Source: Pyrobaculum sp. 3827-6 (GTDB lineage: Archaea > Thermoproteota > Thermoprotei > Thermoproteales > Thermoproteaceae). Taken from it: 64,000 nucleotides of DNA. Both the position numbers and the translations under genes were made by a program. Positions 46,937-55,590 of this stretch are shown in pieces; the first letter of the stretch is position 1, and each line of letters starts with the position of its first letter. The stretch spans positions 112,451 through 176,450 of the forward strand of contig NZ_JAOTQN010000005.1 of NCBI RefSeq assembly GCF_025641885.1. The letters are read 5' to 3'. Under the pieces are notes generated by a model. The model did no database searches. It was not told the DNA's origin and saw only the letters and a list, made by a program, of their open reading frames with translations.

Positions 46937-48760
46937 CTACCGCGACGGCCTCTGGCTCAGGAGCCTCGGCATGTAGAGAGGCCTCTGTGGATAGCCCCTA
47001 AGCTCCTCCTTGATCTTCCTCACAAGCTCCTCCGGCTTCGCCTTGTACTGCCCCCCGCCCCTCTCCCTAACAGCCAAGACCCCCTCGGCCTCCTCCCTGG
47101 CCCCGACTACGGCGATGTAGGGCACCCAGCTGGTCTCGGCGTCTCTAATCCTCTTCGACAGAGTCTCCTCCCTGTCGTCGACGTCGACGCGGATGCCCTC
47201 GGCCTCTAGGTAGTCGGCAACGGCCATGGCGTATTTCAAGCTCTCTCTAGAGACGGGGATTACGCGTACCTGCACCGGCGAGAGCCACGTGGGTAGCCTC
47301 GGTGTTTTGCCCTGCCTCTCCGCCAGGGCCATGGTGTCGAACACCGCGTAGAGGTACCTCTCCACACTGCCTAGGATGGCTGTGTGGATAATGACGGGGT
47401 GCCTCACCTGGTTGTTTTCATCTACGTACTTAATGCCGAAGCGCTGGGCGTTGCCCACGTCTATTTGAAAAGTGGCGATTTCCCTAGGCCGCCCCAGCTC
47501 GTCCACTATGTGGAACTCTACGTTGAGCACCCAGTAGTACTTCTGCCCGGGGAGGACTCTCACCAAAATTGGCTTGCCCTCCCTCCTGGCCAGCTCGGCT
47601 AGGTAGCTCTTGTGGGTCTTGTAGAAGTCCTCTGTGACGTTGTATAGAGAGACGTAGGTCCTACCCAGCTTCCCGATTTCTCTAAATATAGCCTCGTGGA
47701 GTTTGTAGGTGACCTCAATCGCCTCCCCCAGGTCTTTTGTAAATATGTGGAGGTCGGGCATGTAGAAACGCCTAAGTCTAAACAGAAGCACCGTCTCGCC
47801 GGGTTGCTCGTGGCGGTAAGAGTCGGCTATTTCCAACATCCCGAAGGGGAGGTGTCTGTAGCTTATGACCCAGTCCTTCGCCATGGCGAACTGCTGGAAG
47901 CAGGCGGCGTATCTAAGTATCAAATCTGTGTCAGACTCCACTACGTAGAGCCTCTCGCCGAAGAGCCTCGCGTGGGACTCAATGGCGCGCTCCGAAAGCT
48001 TAAACATGTTGGTGCCTCTGATCTTAAACACCGGGATCCCCAGCGACTTGGCCACTATGTAGGCGTAGTCCTCAACCAGCTCCATCATGACGGTGGCCTC
48101 AGGCGCGTAGCGCATATGGCCGGCGTCTGACATAGTCTCCCACTCAAAGCCGAATTTCCTGAGGTAGTCCAGGTACCTGGGCTCCCCCCCGCCCAGCTCT
48201 TTCTTAAAAACCTCCTTCTCCACCAAAGCTTTTAAATCGCCGTAGCCGCCGTAGTCGAACTTGGCGGGGTCGTGCTCCTCCCCCGCCGGCGTGATGACTA
48301 CGTAGTAGTCCCTCTTCTCCTCCGCCTTCTTCTCGCTCCTAGACTCGCCAGGCTTAAAACTCCGGCTGAGCTCCGAAAGCGGGTGGCCGAGGCACTTCAG
48401 CTCGAAGGCTTTGTAGTAGCCAAAGGGCGCCTTGTAGACCCCGTCGCCGAACTGCGACTTAACCGCTTCATACAGCTTATCTAGCACCTCCCTCGCCACG
48501 TAAGGCCTAGCCAAGTCGCTGGAGAGGTGGGCGTAGGGGTATATAACCACCGAGGTCGCCTTGACCCTCCTCGCCATGTCCACCACGTCGCCCGCCACGG
48601 CCTTTAGAAAACCCTCGTCTGCGGTGTCCCCCCTCTCCACTGAGACGAAGACCACCAAGGCGTTGGAGGCGGCTCCGGAAGACGGCTCGTCTCTGATGTC
48701 GAGAGCCGGCTCTCTGGGCTCCCAGCTAAAACGCTCGGCGTGTATGTAGAGAACTCTCAT
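46937..48760 (-). CDS. thrS: Threonyl-tRNA synthetase, archaeal type
   Basis: Charges tRNA-Thr and corrects mischarged serine. The N-terminal 140 residues (MRVLYIHAERFSWEP; ALVVFVSVERGDTADEGFL; TSVVIYPYAHLSSDLA) form the archaea-specific D-aminoacyl-tRNA deacylase-like editing domain. The class II core has motif 2 FRLRRFYMPDLHIF, the zinc-site region and motif 3 GSVERYLYAVFD, then an anticodon-binding domain (RVIPVSRESLKYAMAVADYL). At 607 residues it is a complete enzyme; some crenarchaea split catalysis and editing between two proteins. Confidence 0.95.
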   Translation of the reverse strand: MRVLYIHAERFSWEPREPALDIRDEPSSGAASNALVVFVSVERGDTADEGFLKAVAGDVVDMARRVKATSVVIYPYAHLSSDLARPYVAREVLDKLYEAVKSQFGDGVYKAPFGYYKAFELKCLGHPLSELSRSFKPGESRSEKKAEEKRDYYVVITPAGEEHDPAKFDYGGYGDLKALVEKEVFKKELGGGEPRYLDYLRKFGFEWETMSDAGHMRYAPEATVMMELVEDYAYIVAKSLGIPVFKIRGTNMFKLSERAIESHARLFGERLYVVESDTDLILRYAACFQQFAMAKDWVISYRHLPFGMLEIADSYRHEQPGETVLLFRLRRFYMPDLHIFTKDLGEAIEVTYKLHEAIFREIGKLGRTYVSLYNVTEDFYKTHKSYLAELARREGKPILVRVLPGQKYYWVLNVEFHIVDELGRPREIATFQIDVGNAQRFGIKYVDENNQVRHPVIIHTAILGSVERYLYAVFDTMALAERQGKTPRLPTWLSPVQVRVIPVSRESLKYAMAVADYLEAEGIRVDVDDREETLSKRIRDAETSWVPYIAVVGAREEAEGVLAVRERGGGQYKAKPEELVRKIKEELRGYPQRPLYMPRLLSQRPSR

Positions 48761-48791
48761 ACTACCCGCCTTCCGCCTATTTTATAACTGT

Positions 48792-49367
48792 TTATTCTAC
48801 GTAGATCCCGTTTCTCCTAAGCCTCTTCAAAATACCCTCGGCGTCTTCAGGATACGCACCGGCGTATTTCCTTATCTTGTCGTAGTCGAGCTTGATGCCG
48901 CGCTCCAGCACGTACCTAGCCACCTCGTTTATGAAATCCTCAGCCTCCTTAGTCGCTATCTTGGCCTTCAAGACGAGGAGTTGCTCCAGCCCGATAGCCC
49001 TAACCCTGACGCCATCGACATCGACCTCTCTGAGGTCTGCCAAAAGCTCCGGCGGTATATATATGTCTAGGATATTCTCCAGCAGATCTACCCTTACGGT
49101 CTCCCCACCCACTATCAACTCGTAGTATATAGTGCCGTGGTCAGAGGTGCCCATATCCCAGTCGTTTTCCTCGGCAATTTCCTCAAACAGCTCGTTATCC
49201 AACACTGTGGATTTGTTAATTACAAAAATATCCAAGTCCCTGGGGTCGTAGTCTATATTATAGAGAAAGGGCAAGATCGCGCTTCCGATCAACACGTGCT
49301 CGACGCCTTTCTCATTCAGACTCTTCGCCACCTTTTCAAGCGCGGTTTTGTATTTGTCAAGACGCAT
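48792..49367 (-). CDS. Nucleotidyltransferase-fold protein
   Basis: A 191-residue protein with VEHVLIGSAILPFLY followed by PRDLDIFVINK, the GS-x(n)-D-x-D metal-binding site of DNA polymerase beta-type nucleotidyltransferases. A third acidic residue is in VRVDLLENILDIY. The C-terminal helices (AIGLEQLLVLKAKIATKEAEDF) match small stand-alone archaeal NTases of unknown substrate, some linked to toxin systems. It lies 31 bases from thrS, same strand. Confidence 0.75.
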   Translation of the reverse strand: MRLDKYKTALEKVAKSLNEKGVEHVLIGSAILPFLYNIDYDPRDLDIFVINKSTVLDNELFEEIAEENDWDMGTSDHGTIYYELIVGGETVRVDLLENILDIYIPPELLADLREVDVDGVRVRAIGLEQLLVLKAKIATKEAEDFINEVARYVLERGIKLDYDKIRKYAGAYPEDAEGILKRLRRNGIYVE

Positions 49368-49482
49368 AGCCCCAGAGAGGCACTTGTTAATAACAGTTTG
49401 TGGCTCATCATAAATATACTATATATTGATAAATAGTGGGTGTAGCCAGTAATACTTATTAACCCTAGTAATAACTTTCCAC

Positions 49483-50709
49483 ATGCTACTTAATGAAATA
49501 GTAGATCAGATTCCAAATATAAACAAATGCCTACATAGAGGAAAAACCCTAATTATTAGAATTGACATAAATTCGCCTATTGTAAATGGAAAGATAGTAG
49601 ATGATTTCAGAATACGCATGCACGCCTACACGCTACGCGTCGCCTCCGAGGCCGGGACAAAGGCGGTCGTCCTGGCGCACCAGGGCAGGCCCGGCCAAGA
49701 CGACTTCACATCTCTAGACCTCCACAGACCTTATATAGAGAAGTACTTGGAGAGGCCCATTAAATTCGTCGACGACGTCATTGGGCCAGAGGCGAGGAGG
49801 CAGATGCGGGAGCTCAGGGAGGGCGAGATACTGCTACTGGAGAACGTCCGCGTGCTGGCTGAGGAGGTTATTGAAAAAGTCCCCGAGGCCCAGGCCGACA
49901 CGTTTCTAGTGCGGAAGCTGGCCCCCCTCGCCGACTACTTCGTCTTCGACGGCTTCGCCGTGGCCCACAGATCGCAGCCAAGCGTCGTGGGGTTCCCCAT
50001 GGTGTTGCCCTCATGCGCCGGCCCCATATTCGAGCGGGAGCTCAGAGCGCTGGGGGCTGTGTTTGAGAAGAAGGGCCGGGGCGTCGTGTTGATGGCCGGC
50101 GGGGCCAAGATACCGGATACGTTGAAGGCTGTGGAGCAGTTGTTGAAAAACGGCTTCGTGGAGAAGGTAGCGGTGGGGGGCCTCGTGGGCTTTGTCTTCG
50201 CCGTGGCTAAACACGGCGTGTTGAACACGGCGCTTAAGCAAGTGGTGGAGCAGGGCGGCTACCTCCCGTACATAGACAAGGCGAAGCAGCTGCTGGCGAA
50301 ATACGGCGGGCAGATACACACGCCCGTCGACTTCGCCGTGAACCAAAACGGCAGAATGGATGTAGACGTCTACTCGCTAGCCCAGTCGCCGCTGGACATA
50401 GGAAGGCTGACGATCCTAGCCTTTAAAGAGCTCGTCGACCAAGGCGAGCTTGTAATATTCAGCGGCCCGATGGGGTATATAGAGGACGAGAAATTCGCAG
50501 TGGGCACACTGGAGTTGTTAAAGGCGGCGGCCCGTAGAAAGCTCATTCTAGGGGGCGGCCACACGATAATGGCCGCGGAGAAGGCCGGGGTGCTGGACAA
50601 GGCCTTCCACGTATCCACGGGAGGCAGAGCCTTCATACAGACCATAGGCGGGGAGGAGATGCCTGCGGTGAAGGCACTTTTAACATCTGCGAAGAAGTTT
50701 AGGCTATGA
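49483..50709 (+). CDS. pgk: Phosphoglycerate kinase
   Basis: Interconverts 1,3-bisphosphoglycerate and 3-phosphoglycerate with ADP/ATP. The 408-residue archaeal-type enzyme contains IIRIDINSPIVNGKI, VVLAHQGRPGQDDF, LLLENVRVLAEE, FVFDGFAVAHRSQPSVVGFP and the nucleotide-binding KLILGGGHTIMAAEKAG and VSTGGRAFIQTI. BoxA acttattaac (about 49455-49464) supports the ATG. The first 40 codons are AT-rich compared with the rest. Confidence 0.95.
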   Translation: MLLNEIVDQIPNINKCLHRGKTLIIRIDINSPIVNGKIVDDFRIRMHAYTLRVASEAGTKAVVLAHQGRPGQDDFTSLDLHRPYIEKYLERPIKFVDDVIGPEARRQMRELREGEILLLENVRVLAEEVIEKVPEAQADTFLVRKLAPLADYFVFDGFAVAHRSQPSVVGFPMVLPSCAGPIFERELRALGAVFEKKGRGVVLMAGGAKIPDTLKAVEQLLKNGFVEKVAVGGLVGFVFAVAKHGVLNTALKQVVEQGGYLPYIDKAKQLLAKYGGQIHTPVDFAVNQNGRMDVDVYSLAQSPLDIGRLTILAFKELVDQGELVIFSGPMGYIEDEKFAVGTLELLKAAARRKLILGGGHTIMAAEKAGVLDKAFHVSTGGRAFIQTIGGEEMPAVKALLTSAKKFRL

Positions 50710-51678
50710 GGCATATATAGGGGTTTTCTGGAGGTTTCGGCGAAACCACAGTAATAATTCGGCGCGTGGGTTCTGTTTGTCTGGCTTTTTCCTACATGTC
50801 TTCTTCTGTCTTAGAGGGCGCGCCGGCGTCTACTGCGCAGAGGGCTGTTGGCCTAGTGGGGGCGCGGTTTGGGGAGTTGCGTGGCTACCTCGGCGGCCTC
50901 CGCCCGCCGCCCTCCCCCACTATGGAGACCCCTGGCTAGTTGCGGAGTGCCGAGCGGGGTCTGTAGACTCCCTGACTTACTAACCGGGGCGGCGGCTAAC
51001 CCCCCTCTCCCTCCTCCTCTTGACTCCCAGCTTCCCCTCGCCCTCCACCACGGCTTTCTACATTGAGACGACGGCTTTCAGAGCCGGCTGGTTGAGTCAG
51101 CCGCTGGCCAGCTCCGCTGCACCCTCAACGAGGCCCCTCTCCACGGCCCACTCCGCCGCGCCGTGTATCGTATCTATACATGAACCACTACCTCCGCAGA
51201 TCATACACTCTAGACGCAGACCCCCTAAGCGTTGTTGCGGAAAGCCGTTCTAGAAACGCCTCTAGAGGCCGCGGCACCGAGGCTTTGAAGACACCGCGTC
51301 AAGACGTTTGTAGCACTCAGCGACGCGGCCCGGCGCGCGACGTCGCCACGTAGTCGTGAAGCGCCGCCGAAGAGCGCCTGCGAGCCCCCATCCAGCCCCC
51401 GCCGCCTTCTCCACGCCGCTACATATCTTTATATACCGGGGGGAGTTTTCTGGAAGTTTCGGCGAGGTCTATGGATACGCCGGCTTTAAAACAGTACCCT
51501 CAATTTACAGATATTATCGATATATAGACTCTAGTTGGCCAAAACTTCTATCTATATATTTTTCCTTTTGACTGACTTAAAGCGAATGCCTTAATGGTTT
51601 TTGTTTTTGTAGTGTGGGGTTTTTACTCTCTGTAGAGGTTGAGACGAAAAATTTTTATGGGGTTGCTGGGGGTTTTTC
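50710..51678. other. Large intergenic region with decayed coding sequence and a repeated promoter-leader block
   Basis: About 970 bases without an intact gene. On the minus strand VFKASVPRPLEAFLERLSA (about 51229-51290) and, in another frame, AEWAVERGLVEGAAELASG (about 51093-51160) look like pieces of one helical protein separated by frameshifts. TTTTCTGGAGGTTTCGGCGA at 50724-50743 recurs with one change at 51446-51465, each time just after a TATA-like run. A BoxA (atttttatg, 51651-51659) for the element's first gene is at the right end. This may mark the left edge of an inserted element. Confidence 0.5.
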
Positions 51679-52497
51679 GTGGTTTGCCCCCCTCACTGCC
51701 TCATCCACATGAAGTTTGAGGACTGGCCTAGGCTATTCGGCCCCCGCTTTGTCGAATTTGTGGAGAGGGGGGCCGGGGGCGTTGACTGGAGGGGGGCTGT
51801 GGCTAGGTACCCGCCCGCCGTGAGGCTGTTTCTCATAAAGGCGGGCGCCGCCCCCGCCGGGGAGGCCTGGAGGAGGTATGTGGAGGATATGTGGGTGGAG
51901 CCCTGGCCCCTCGTCAAATTCACACCGAGGGGACCCCCCAGGGCCGTGGAGAAGCCCATGAGGTGCGGCCCCTCCATCTTCCTACTCCCCCAAAACGTAT
52001 TCTCGCGGAACTTCCCCCGATACTGCACCTACCTCCACCAGTTTATTACAGAGGCGGTGGGCCCCCTCGGCAAGAGGAGGGCGGGCCGCGGCTACTACCT
52101 GTACAACCCTCTCAAGTGGTGCGAGGCGGTGAAGGCCCTGGCGGAGAGGCTGGGCGTGTCGGACCCCTGGGAGGCGGCTTCGCTGTACTTCGCCGAGGGC
52201 GGCAGAAGGAGGCACCTACAGGGTCTCGCCGCCTTGATCTACTGGTGCTCCACCGGCGGGAGGTCGCCCGAGGCAGACTACTACCTAGGCAGACTGCAGG
52301 ACGTCGAGCCGGCCCCCCGTTTTGCCGACGAAAAAGGTTTGGAGGAGTACCAAATTATTCAGCATAGCGAGAGAGGTTCGGCGGTGGAGTATTATTACGC
52401 CGTGGTGGAGTATTATTTTACTACTCCACACGGCGGGTATATTGCTCCACGCGGCGTGAGAGTCAAGAGAGTTGAACCAGAGGGTCAGGAGAGTTGA
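51679..52497 (+). CDS. First gene of the plasmid-like cluster, unknown protein (272 aa)
   Basis: No known domain recognised. The protein has MKFEDWPRLFGPRFVEFVE, a basic middle (AVGPLGKRRAGRGYYLYNPL), WCEAVKALAERLGVSDPWEA (helical) and an unusual tyrosine-rich tail (SAVEYYYAVVEYYFTTP) created by repeats in the DNA. A GTG at 51679 is about 25 bases after the only good BoxA in the area (51651-51659); an internal ATG at 51709 is the alternative. It is probably the first gene of the long + strand operon. Confidence 0.6.
   Translation: MVCPPHCLIHMKFEDWPRLFGPRFVEFVERGAGGVDWRGAVARYPPAVRLFLIKAGAAPAGEAWRRYVEDMWVEPWPLVKFTPRGPPRAVEKPMRCGPSIFLLPQNVFSRNFPRYCTYLHQFITEAVGPLGKRRAGRGYYLYNPLKWCEAVKALAERLGVSDPWEAASLYFAEGGRRRHLQGLAALIYWCSTGGRSPEADYYLGRLQDVEPAPRFADEKGLEEYQIIQHSERGSAVEYYYAVVEYYFTTPHGGYIAPRGVRVKRVEPEGQES
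52384..52429. repeat. Tandem and inverted GTGGAGTA repeats inside the 3' end of the first cluster gene
   Basis: GTGGAGTATTATT occurs at 52384-52396 and 52405-52417 (21 bases apart, two helical turns), and TACTCCAC at 52422-52429 completes an inverted repeat with the second copy (9-base spacer). The AT-rich block stands out from the surrounding GC-rich coding DNA. It could be an operator or protein-loading site ahead of the next gene. Confidence 0.55.
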
Positions 52498-52501
52498 AAA
52501 T

Positions 52502-53236
52502 ATGAAGATTTGGGATTGCAGAAAGGCGGAGTGGGGAGAGTACTGCTTCACCACGGTCGAGGAGATTTTAAAGGTGAAGGCTAAGGATGTAGTACGCGGC
52601 CCGCTGAGGAGCGACAGGGCTAGACAAGCCTGGCTTGTGGTTGAGTCGCTTAAGATAGGCATAGACACCGCCGTGCTTGTAGAGGGCGACCCTCCGATAC
52701 GCTTCGCCCCCATGCAGAAGGCCAGTAGAGCCGGCCTGGTGCTGAAGCCGAAGCCGGAGAGGCGGGGGGAGGTTTTAGCCATGCTTCTAGACGCCTACGT
52801 AGCCACAGGCCTAATAGGCATATACGACGTAGATCTAGACGCGCTGAGCGAGGAGCCGATCTACACAGAGAAGGGGGTGAGGGAGGCCGAGGAAATGCTA
52901 AACCGCCTCAGAAAGGCTGTGGCCGGGGGAGGCGGCGCCCCGGCCGGGCCGGTTGCAGGAGGGGACGGCGCGGGGGAGGGGCTGGGGGAGGCGGGGGCGG
53001 GAGGAGGCGCGGCAGGCGATGCGGGTGCGGCGGGGGGAGGTGTGAGGGGCGGCTCCCGGCGCCTGGCGCCGCTTGATGACCCAGTGGAGAGGCTTAGGTG
53101 GACGAACCCGGAGATGTACAAAGCCCTGGGGAGGGTTTTGACCTCTGTGTTGAGGCTTTTAGAAGTTCTGGGGGAGGAGGGGGTGGCGAAGCTGGCTGAG
53201 AGAGCCCACCAGCTGAAGCAGTGGCTGGAGGCGTGA
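52502..53236 (+). CDS. Unknown protein with glycine/alanine-rich linker (244 aa)
   Basis: Two folded ends are joined by a Gly/Ala-rich stretch (about residues 142-185, e.g. GEAGAGGGAAGDAGAAGGG). The N-terminal half has a basic-acidic alternating pattern (EEILKVKAKDVVRGPLRSDR) and KPKPERRGEVLAMLLDAYV. The C-terminal helix region is EMYKALGRVLTSVLRLLEVL and AKLAERAHQLKQWLEA. Such linkers occur in proteins that tether nucleic acid and protein partners, but no family is recognised. ATG 52502; a TTG at 52472 is in frame. Confidence 0.55.
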   Translation: MKIWDCRKAEWGEYCFTTVEEILKVKAKDVVRGPLRSDRARQAWLVVESLKIGIDTAVLVEGDPPIRFAPMQKASRAGLVLKPKPERRGEVLAMLLDAYVATGLIGIYDVDLDALSEEPIYTEKGVREAEEMLNRLRKAVAGGGGAPAGPVAGGDGAGEGLGEAGAGGGAAGDAGAAGGGVRGGSRRLAPLDDPVERLRWTNPEMYKALGRVLTSVLRLLEVLGEEGVAKLAERAHQLKQWLEA

Positions 53237-53652
53237 CGCCGGCGGGCGGCGCCGCGGGTCGGGCGGCCTGCTTCGAGAGGGCCAGGGCGCTGGTGGGGGA
53301 GCTGGCTTGCGAGATGGCTGAGGTGTGGAGGGTGTGCCGGGAGGAGGGTCTGCTGGAGCACTTCCCCAAGCTCTGCCTCGCCGCCTACGCCGCCGTGATT
53401 AAAGCCGCGGGGGCCGTGGTGAGGGCAAACTACGAGGTCTTCATCGAGGCGGGGCTGTGGAGGGCGAGGCGGGAGGTTCTGCCCTACAGCGGCGTCGTGG
53501 ATTACGAAACGTTTATCAAAACGGCGGCGGCGAGGTATCTGCTGTATAGAAACGCCTTGGCGAAGACCCTCGGAGTCGACCCCCGGGGGCTACCCGAGGC
53601 GCTTAGGAAGATAAGGGCCTCTCTCTACGCTACTGTAAAAAACATGTCTTAA
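53233..53652 (+). CDS. Unknown helical protein (139 aa)
   Basis: Begins with a GTGA overlap of the preceding stop (an upstream GTG at 53221 is also in frame). Predicted mostly helical: RARALVGELACEMAEVWRVC, KLCLAAYAAVIKAAGAVVRA, YETFIKTAAARYLLYRNALA. No domain recognised. Part of the coupled operon. Confidence 0.5.
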   Translation: MTPAGGAAGRAACFERARALVGELACEMAEVWRVCREEGLLEHFPKLCLAAYAAVIKAAGAVVRANYEVFIEAGLWRARREVLPYSGVVDYETFIKTAAARYLLYRNALAKTLGVDPRGLPEALRKIRASLYATVKNMS

Positions 53653-53661
53653 CTCGCCCAA

Positions 53662-53943
53662 GTGTCCTGCCTGCCCCTCTCCCTCATCCAGAAGAAGTGT
53701 AGAGAGTGTGTGGAGGAGGGCGAGGCTTCGCCCATCTGCACAGCCCTCTGTCTAAACGTAGCCCTCCTCTTGATCAAGGCGGATTACGTAGAGGCCACTG
53801 AGGAGTGGGTTAGGGAGGTCCTCGGCGTGGAGCCCGCGGGGCTGGCGGAGGTGGCCGGCGGGCTGTACGGAAAGAGGGTTAGGCGCATCCACCTCTTGGC
53901 GAGGGTCGCGGCGTATATATGCGACAAGCTTTCTCAAGCTTAA
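53662..53943 (+). CDS. Small cysteine-containing protein (93 aa)
   Basis: Cysteines cluster near the N-terminus (CLPLSLIQKKCRECVEEG, SPICTALCLNV), which could bind a metal. The rest is helical (VEATEEWVREVLGVEPAGL; RIHLLARVAAYICDKL). GTG start, 9 bases after the previous stop. No family recognised. Confidence 0.5.
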   Translation: MSCLPLSLIQKKCRECVEEGEASPICTALCLNVALLLIKADYVEATEEWVREVLGVEPAGLAEVAGGLYGKRVRRIHLLARVAAYICDKLSQA

Positions 53944-53967
53944 GATTTATGCAGAGGCCCTCCCCCA

Positions 53968-54306
53968 ATGGGTATGGAAAGCGTAGTGGATTCTCTCTGC
54001 CGCTACCTGAGGGGCAGGGCGGAGGCTGTGGTTTTCGACTGGGAGCTGTGCGCCAGGAGGGGGTGGAGGGGGAGGGGTTGCAAGGCGCTTCAAGTCCTAG
54101 CCGCGGTGGCCAGGTACCCCGGCGGCGAGGTGCCTCTAACCGCCGAGAGGCTGGGGCTGGGCCCGGCGCACGCCAAATACCTCCTGTATTTGCAGAAGAG
54201 GCTCGGCCCCGTCGCGGATAAAGAAAACGCGGTGCTGGAGGCTTGGGATATGGTGGGCAGGGCGTTTCTAATGGACCTCCTGGCGTTGATAAAAAAGCGG
54301 CTATGA
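53968..54306 (+). CDS. Unknown helical protein (112 aa), possible winged helix
   Basis: The segment ALQVLAAVARYPGGEVPLTA, ERLGLGPAHAKYLLYLQKRL looks like a helix-turn-helix (rule: chromosome-type regulator with a Lgl-x-A turn). A local BoxA-like aagatttatg (53943-53952) would fit an ATG at 53974; ATG 53968 is in frame too. It ends in an ATGA overlap with the next gene. Confidence 0.5.
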   Translation: MGMESVVDSLCRYLRGRAEAVVFDWELCARRGWRGRGCKALQVLAAVARYPGGEVPLTAERLGLGPAHAKYLLYLQKRLGPVADKENAVLEAWDMVGRAFLMDLLALIKKRL

Positions 54307-54605
54307 GAGACGTGGCTGAGTACCTCGCCGGGGTCCTCTGCAGAAGAGTCGCCGACAAGCTGAAGGCCCTGCGGACAGTCTTCCAGCGATGCGCCGAGGC
54401 GCCGCCCGTGGGGGAGTGCCTCTACGTACACGTGCTTCTGCGTACAGAAGACCGCTTCTACACAAGCTACGAGGAGTGGCTGAGAGAGACAGGCCTACCC
54501 AGGAACAAAGCCACTAAAAAGCTGTGGGAGGAATCCGCCTACCTAGGCGGCTCCATAAAGCTGACAGCCCTAGCCGAGCTAGAAGCTTTATCCAGAGAGA
54601 GGTAG
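54303..54605 (+). CDS. Unknown protein (100 aa)
   Basis: MRDVAEYLAGVLCRRVADKL is helical; YTSYEEWLRETGLPRNKATK, KLWEESAYLGG reads like a second helix-turn-helix-like segment. ATGA overlap with the upstream gene, 10 bases before the ParA-like gene. The longer upstream frame is within the previous gene and is not used. Confidence 0.5.
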   Translation: MRDVAEYLAGVLCRRVADKLKALRTVFQRCAEAPPVGECLYVHVLLRTEDRFYTSYEEWLRETGLPRNKATKKLWEESAYLGGSIKLTALAELEALSRER

Positions 54606-54615
54606 AGCCCAGCCC

Positions 54616-55314
54616 ATGAGAACCATAAAGACAGTGGCCATATACTCCCTCGACGGCGGCGTGGGGAAGACCACCCTAGCCACCGTGATGTCAATAGCCA
54701 AGGGCTTCACCCTCGTCATAGACGCAGACTGGGAGAAGGCCGAGCTGTCGCAGTTATTCCGCGTGCCGAGGAGACCCGGCTGGGTGGCGCCGTTTTTAGG
54801 AAAACAGTTGTACGTACACCAAGTCAACCCCACCCTCTACGTGTTGCCGGGATACGACGCGGTGGAACTTTACCAAAAAGACCAGTCGGTGGTGAGGGAG
54901 CTGGAGCTCGCCCTTCTAGAGTGGGTCGAGTACCTCCCCCAGTTCGTGGACAAGATGAAACTACCCGTCGACACCGTCGTCATCGACACCACCCCGGCGC
55001 TGAGGACGGAGCTTCTGCAAGCCATGCAGAAGCTTGGCTTGTACACGGTGTTTGTGGGAGACGGCCGTATGCTCAGCAAAGTGTCTGATGTCAAGGCCGA
55101 GCAGTACAACAGGTACACTGGCTACGCGTCTGCCATCGTGATAAACCAGGTAGACAGGGCGGAGGTGTTACAGGCTAGGAGAATTACGCCGTATGTCCTG
55201 AGGCACGTCGGCCACATACGGCAGTACCACGCAGACGCCGTCGCGGCGGCGATACTCAGAGACCGGGAAAATAGACGTTCGGTAGAGGAGCTGTTGACTA
55301 AAATCAAAAGCTAA
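54616..55314 (+). CDS. ParA/MinD-like partition ATPase with altered Walker A
   Basis: A 232-residue member of the SIMIBI P-loop class. Walker A is SLDGGVGKTTLA, the switch I region VIDADWEKAELS has the conserved Asp, and VVIDTTPALRTELL is Walker B. VFVGDGRMLSKVSDVKA and SAIVINQVDRAEV follow the ParA pattern. True ParA proteins start the loop with K-GG; here the signature lysine is replaced by aspartate (D13), so dimer-dependent ATP hydrolysis may differ. Probably segregates element DNA or positions its machinery. Followed by small genes where a ParB-like partner would be expected. Confidence 0.8.
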   Translation: MRTIKTVAIYSLDGGVGKTTLATVMSIAKGFTLVIDADWEKAELSQLFRVPRRPGWVAPFLGKQLYVHQVNPTLYVLPGYDAVELYQKDQSVVRELELALLEWVEYLPQFVDKMKLPVDTVVIDTTPALRTELLQAMQKLGLYTVFVGDGRMLSKVSDVKAEQYNRYTGYASAIVINQVDRAEVLQARRITPYVLRHVGHIRQYHADAVAAAILRDRENRRSVEELLTKIKS

Positions 55315-55335
55315 GACAAGGTTTTTCCCCCACCT
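55315..55335 (+). promoter_or_regulatory. Repeated internal promoter, copy 1
   Basis: GACAAGGTTTTTCCCCC followed by ACCT, starting directly after the ParA-like stop and 35 bases before the ATG at 55350. The same 17 bases lie 36 bases before the ATG at 56291. The TTTTT core is at leaderless BoxA distance. Likely an element-specific promoter. Confidence 0.6.
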
Positions 55336-55349
55336 CCGCCAGCTCTTTC

Positions 55350-55589
55350 ATGTTGAACCTCGGAGCCCTAAGGGGACAGCCCCAGGACTCGCAGGAGAAG
55401 GCGCAAACCTCCACGCAGGCGCATTCCGAGAACTGGGTGGAGCTTCTGGTTAGGGCTATTGCGTCGATGCCTGAGGACCTCGCCACGAGAATTGTCAGCT
55501 GTATACCACAGGACTATGCAGTGAAGATATTATCGTCGGTAAGCGATCCATACGTCAAGTTCGCCCTGATTCTACTCACAAAGAAGTGA
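55350..55589 (+). CDS. Small unknown protein following ParA (79 aa)
   Basis: A disordered N-terminus rich in Gln/Ser/Thr (QPQDSQEKAQTSTQAHSE) precedes a helical domain (WVELLVRAIASMPEDLATRI; YVKFALILLTKK). The position after ParA and the floppy-tail-plus-helix layout are what a ParB-like adaptor might look like, but no homology is recognised. Own promoter at 55315-55335. Confidence 0.5.
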   Translation: MLNLGALRGQPQDSQEKAQTSTQAHSENWVELLVRAIASMPEDLATRIVSCIPQDYAVKILSSVSDPYVKFALILLTKK

Positions 55590-55590
55590 C

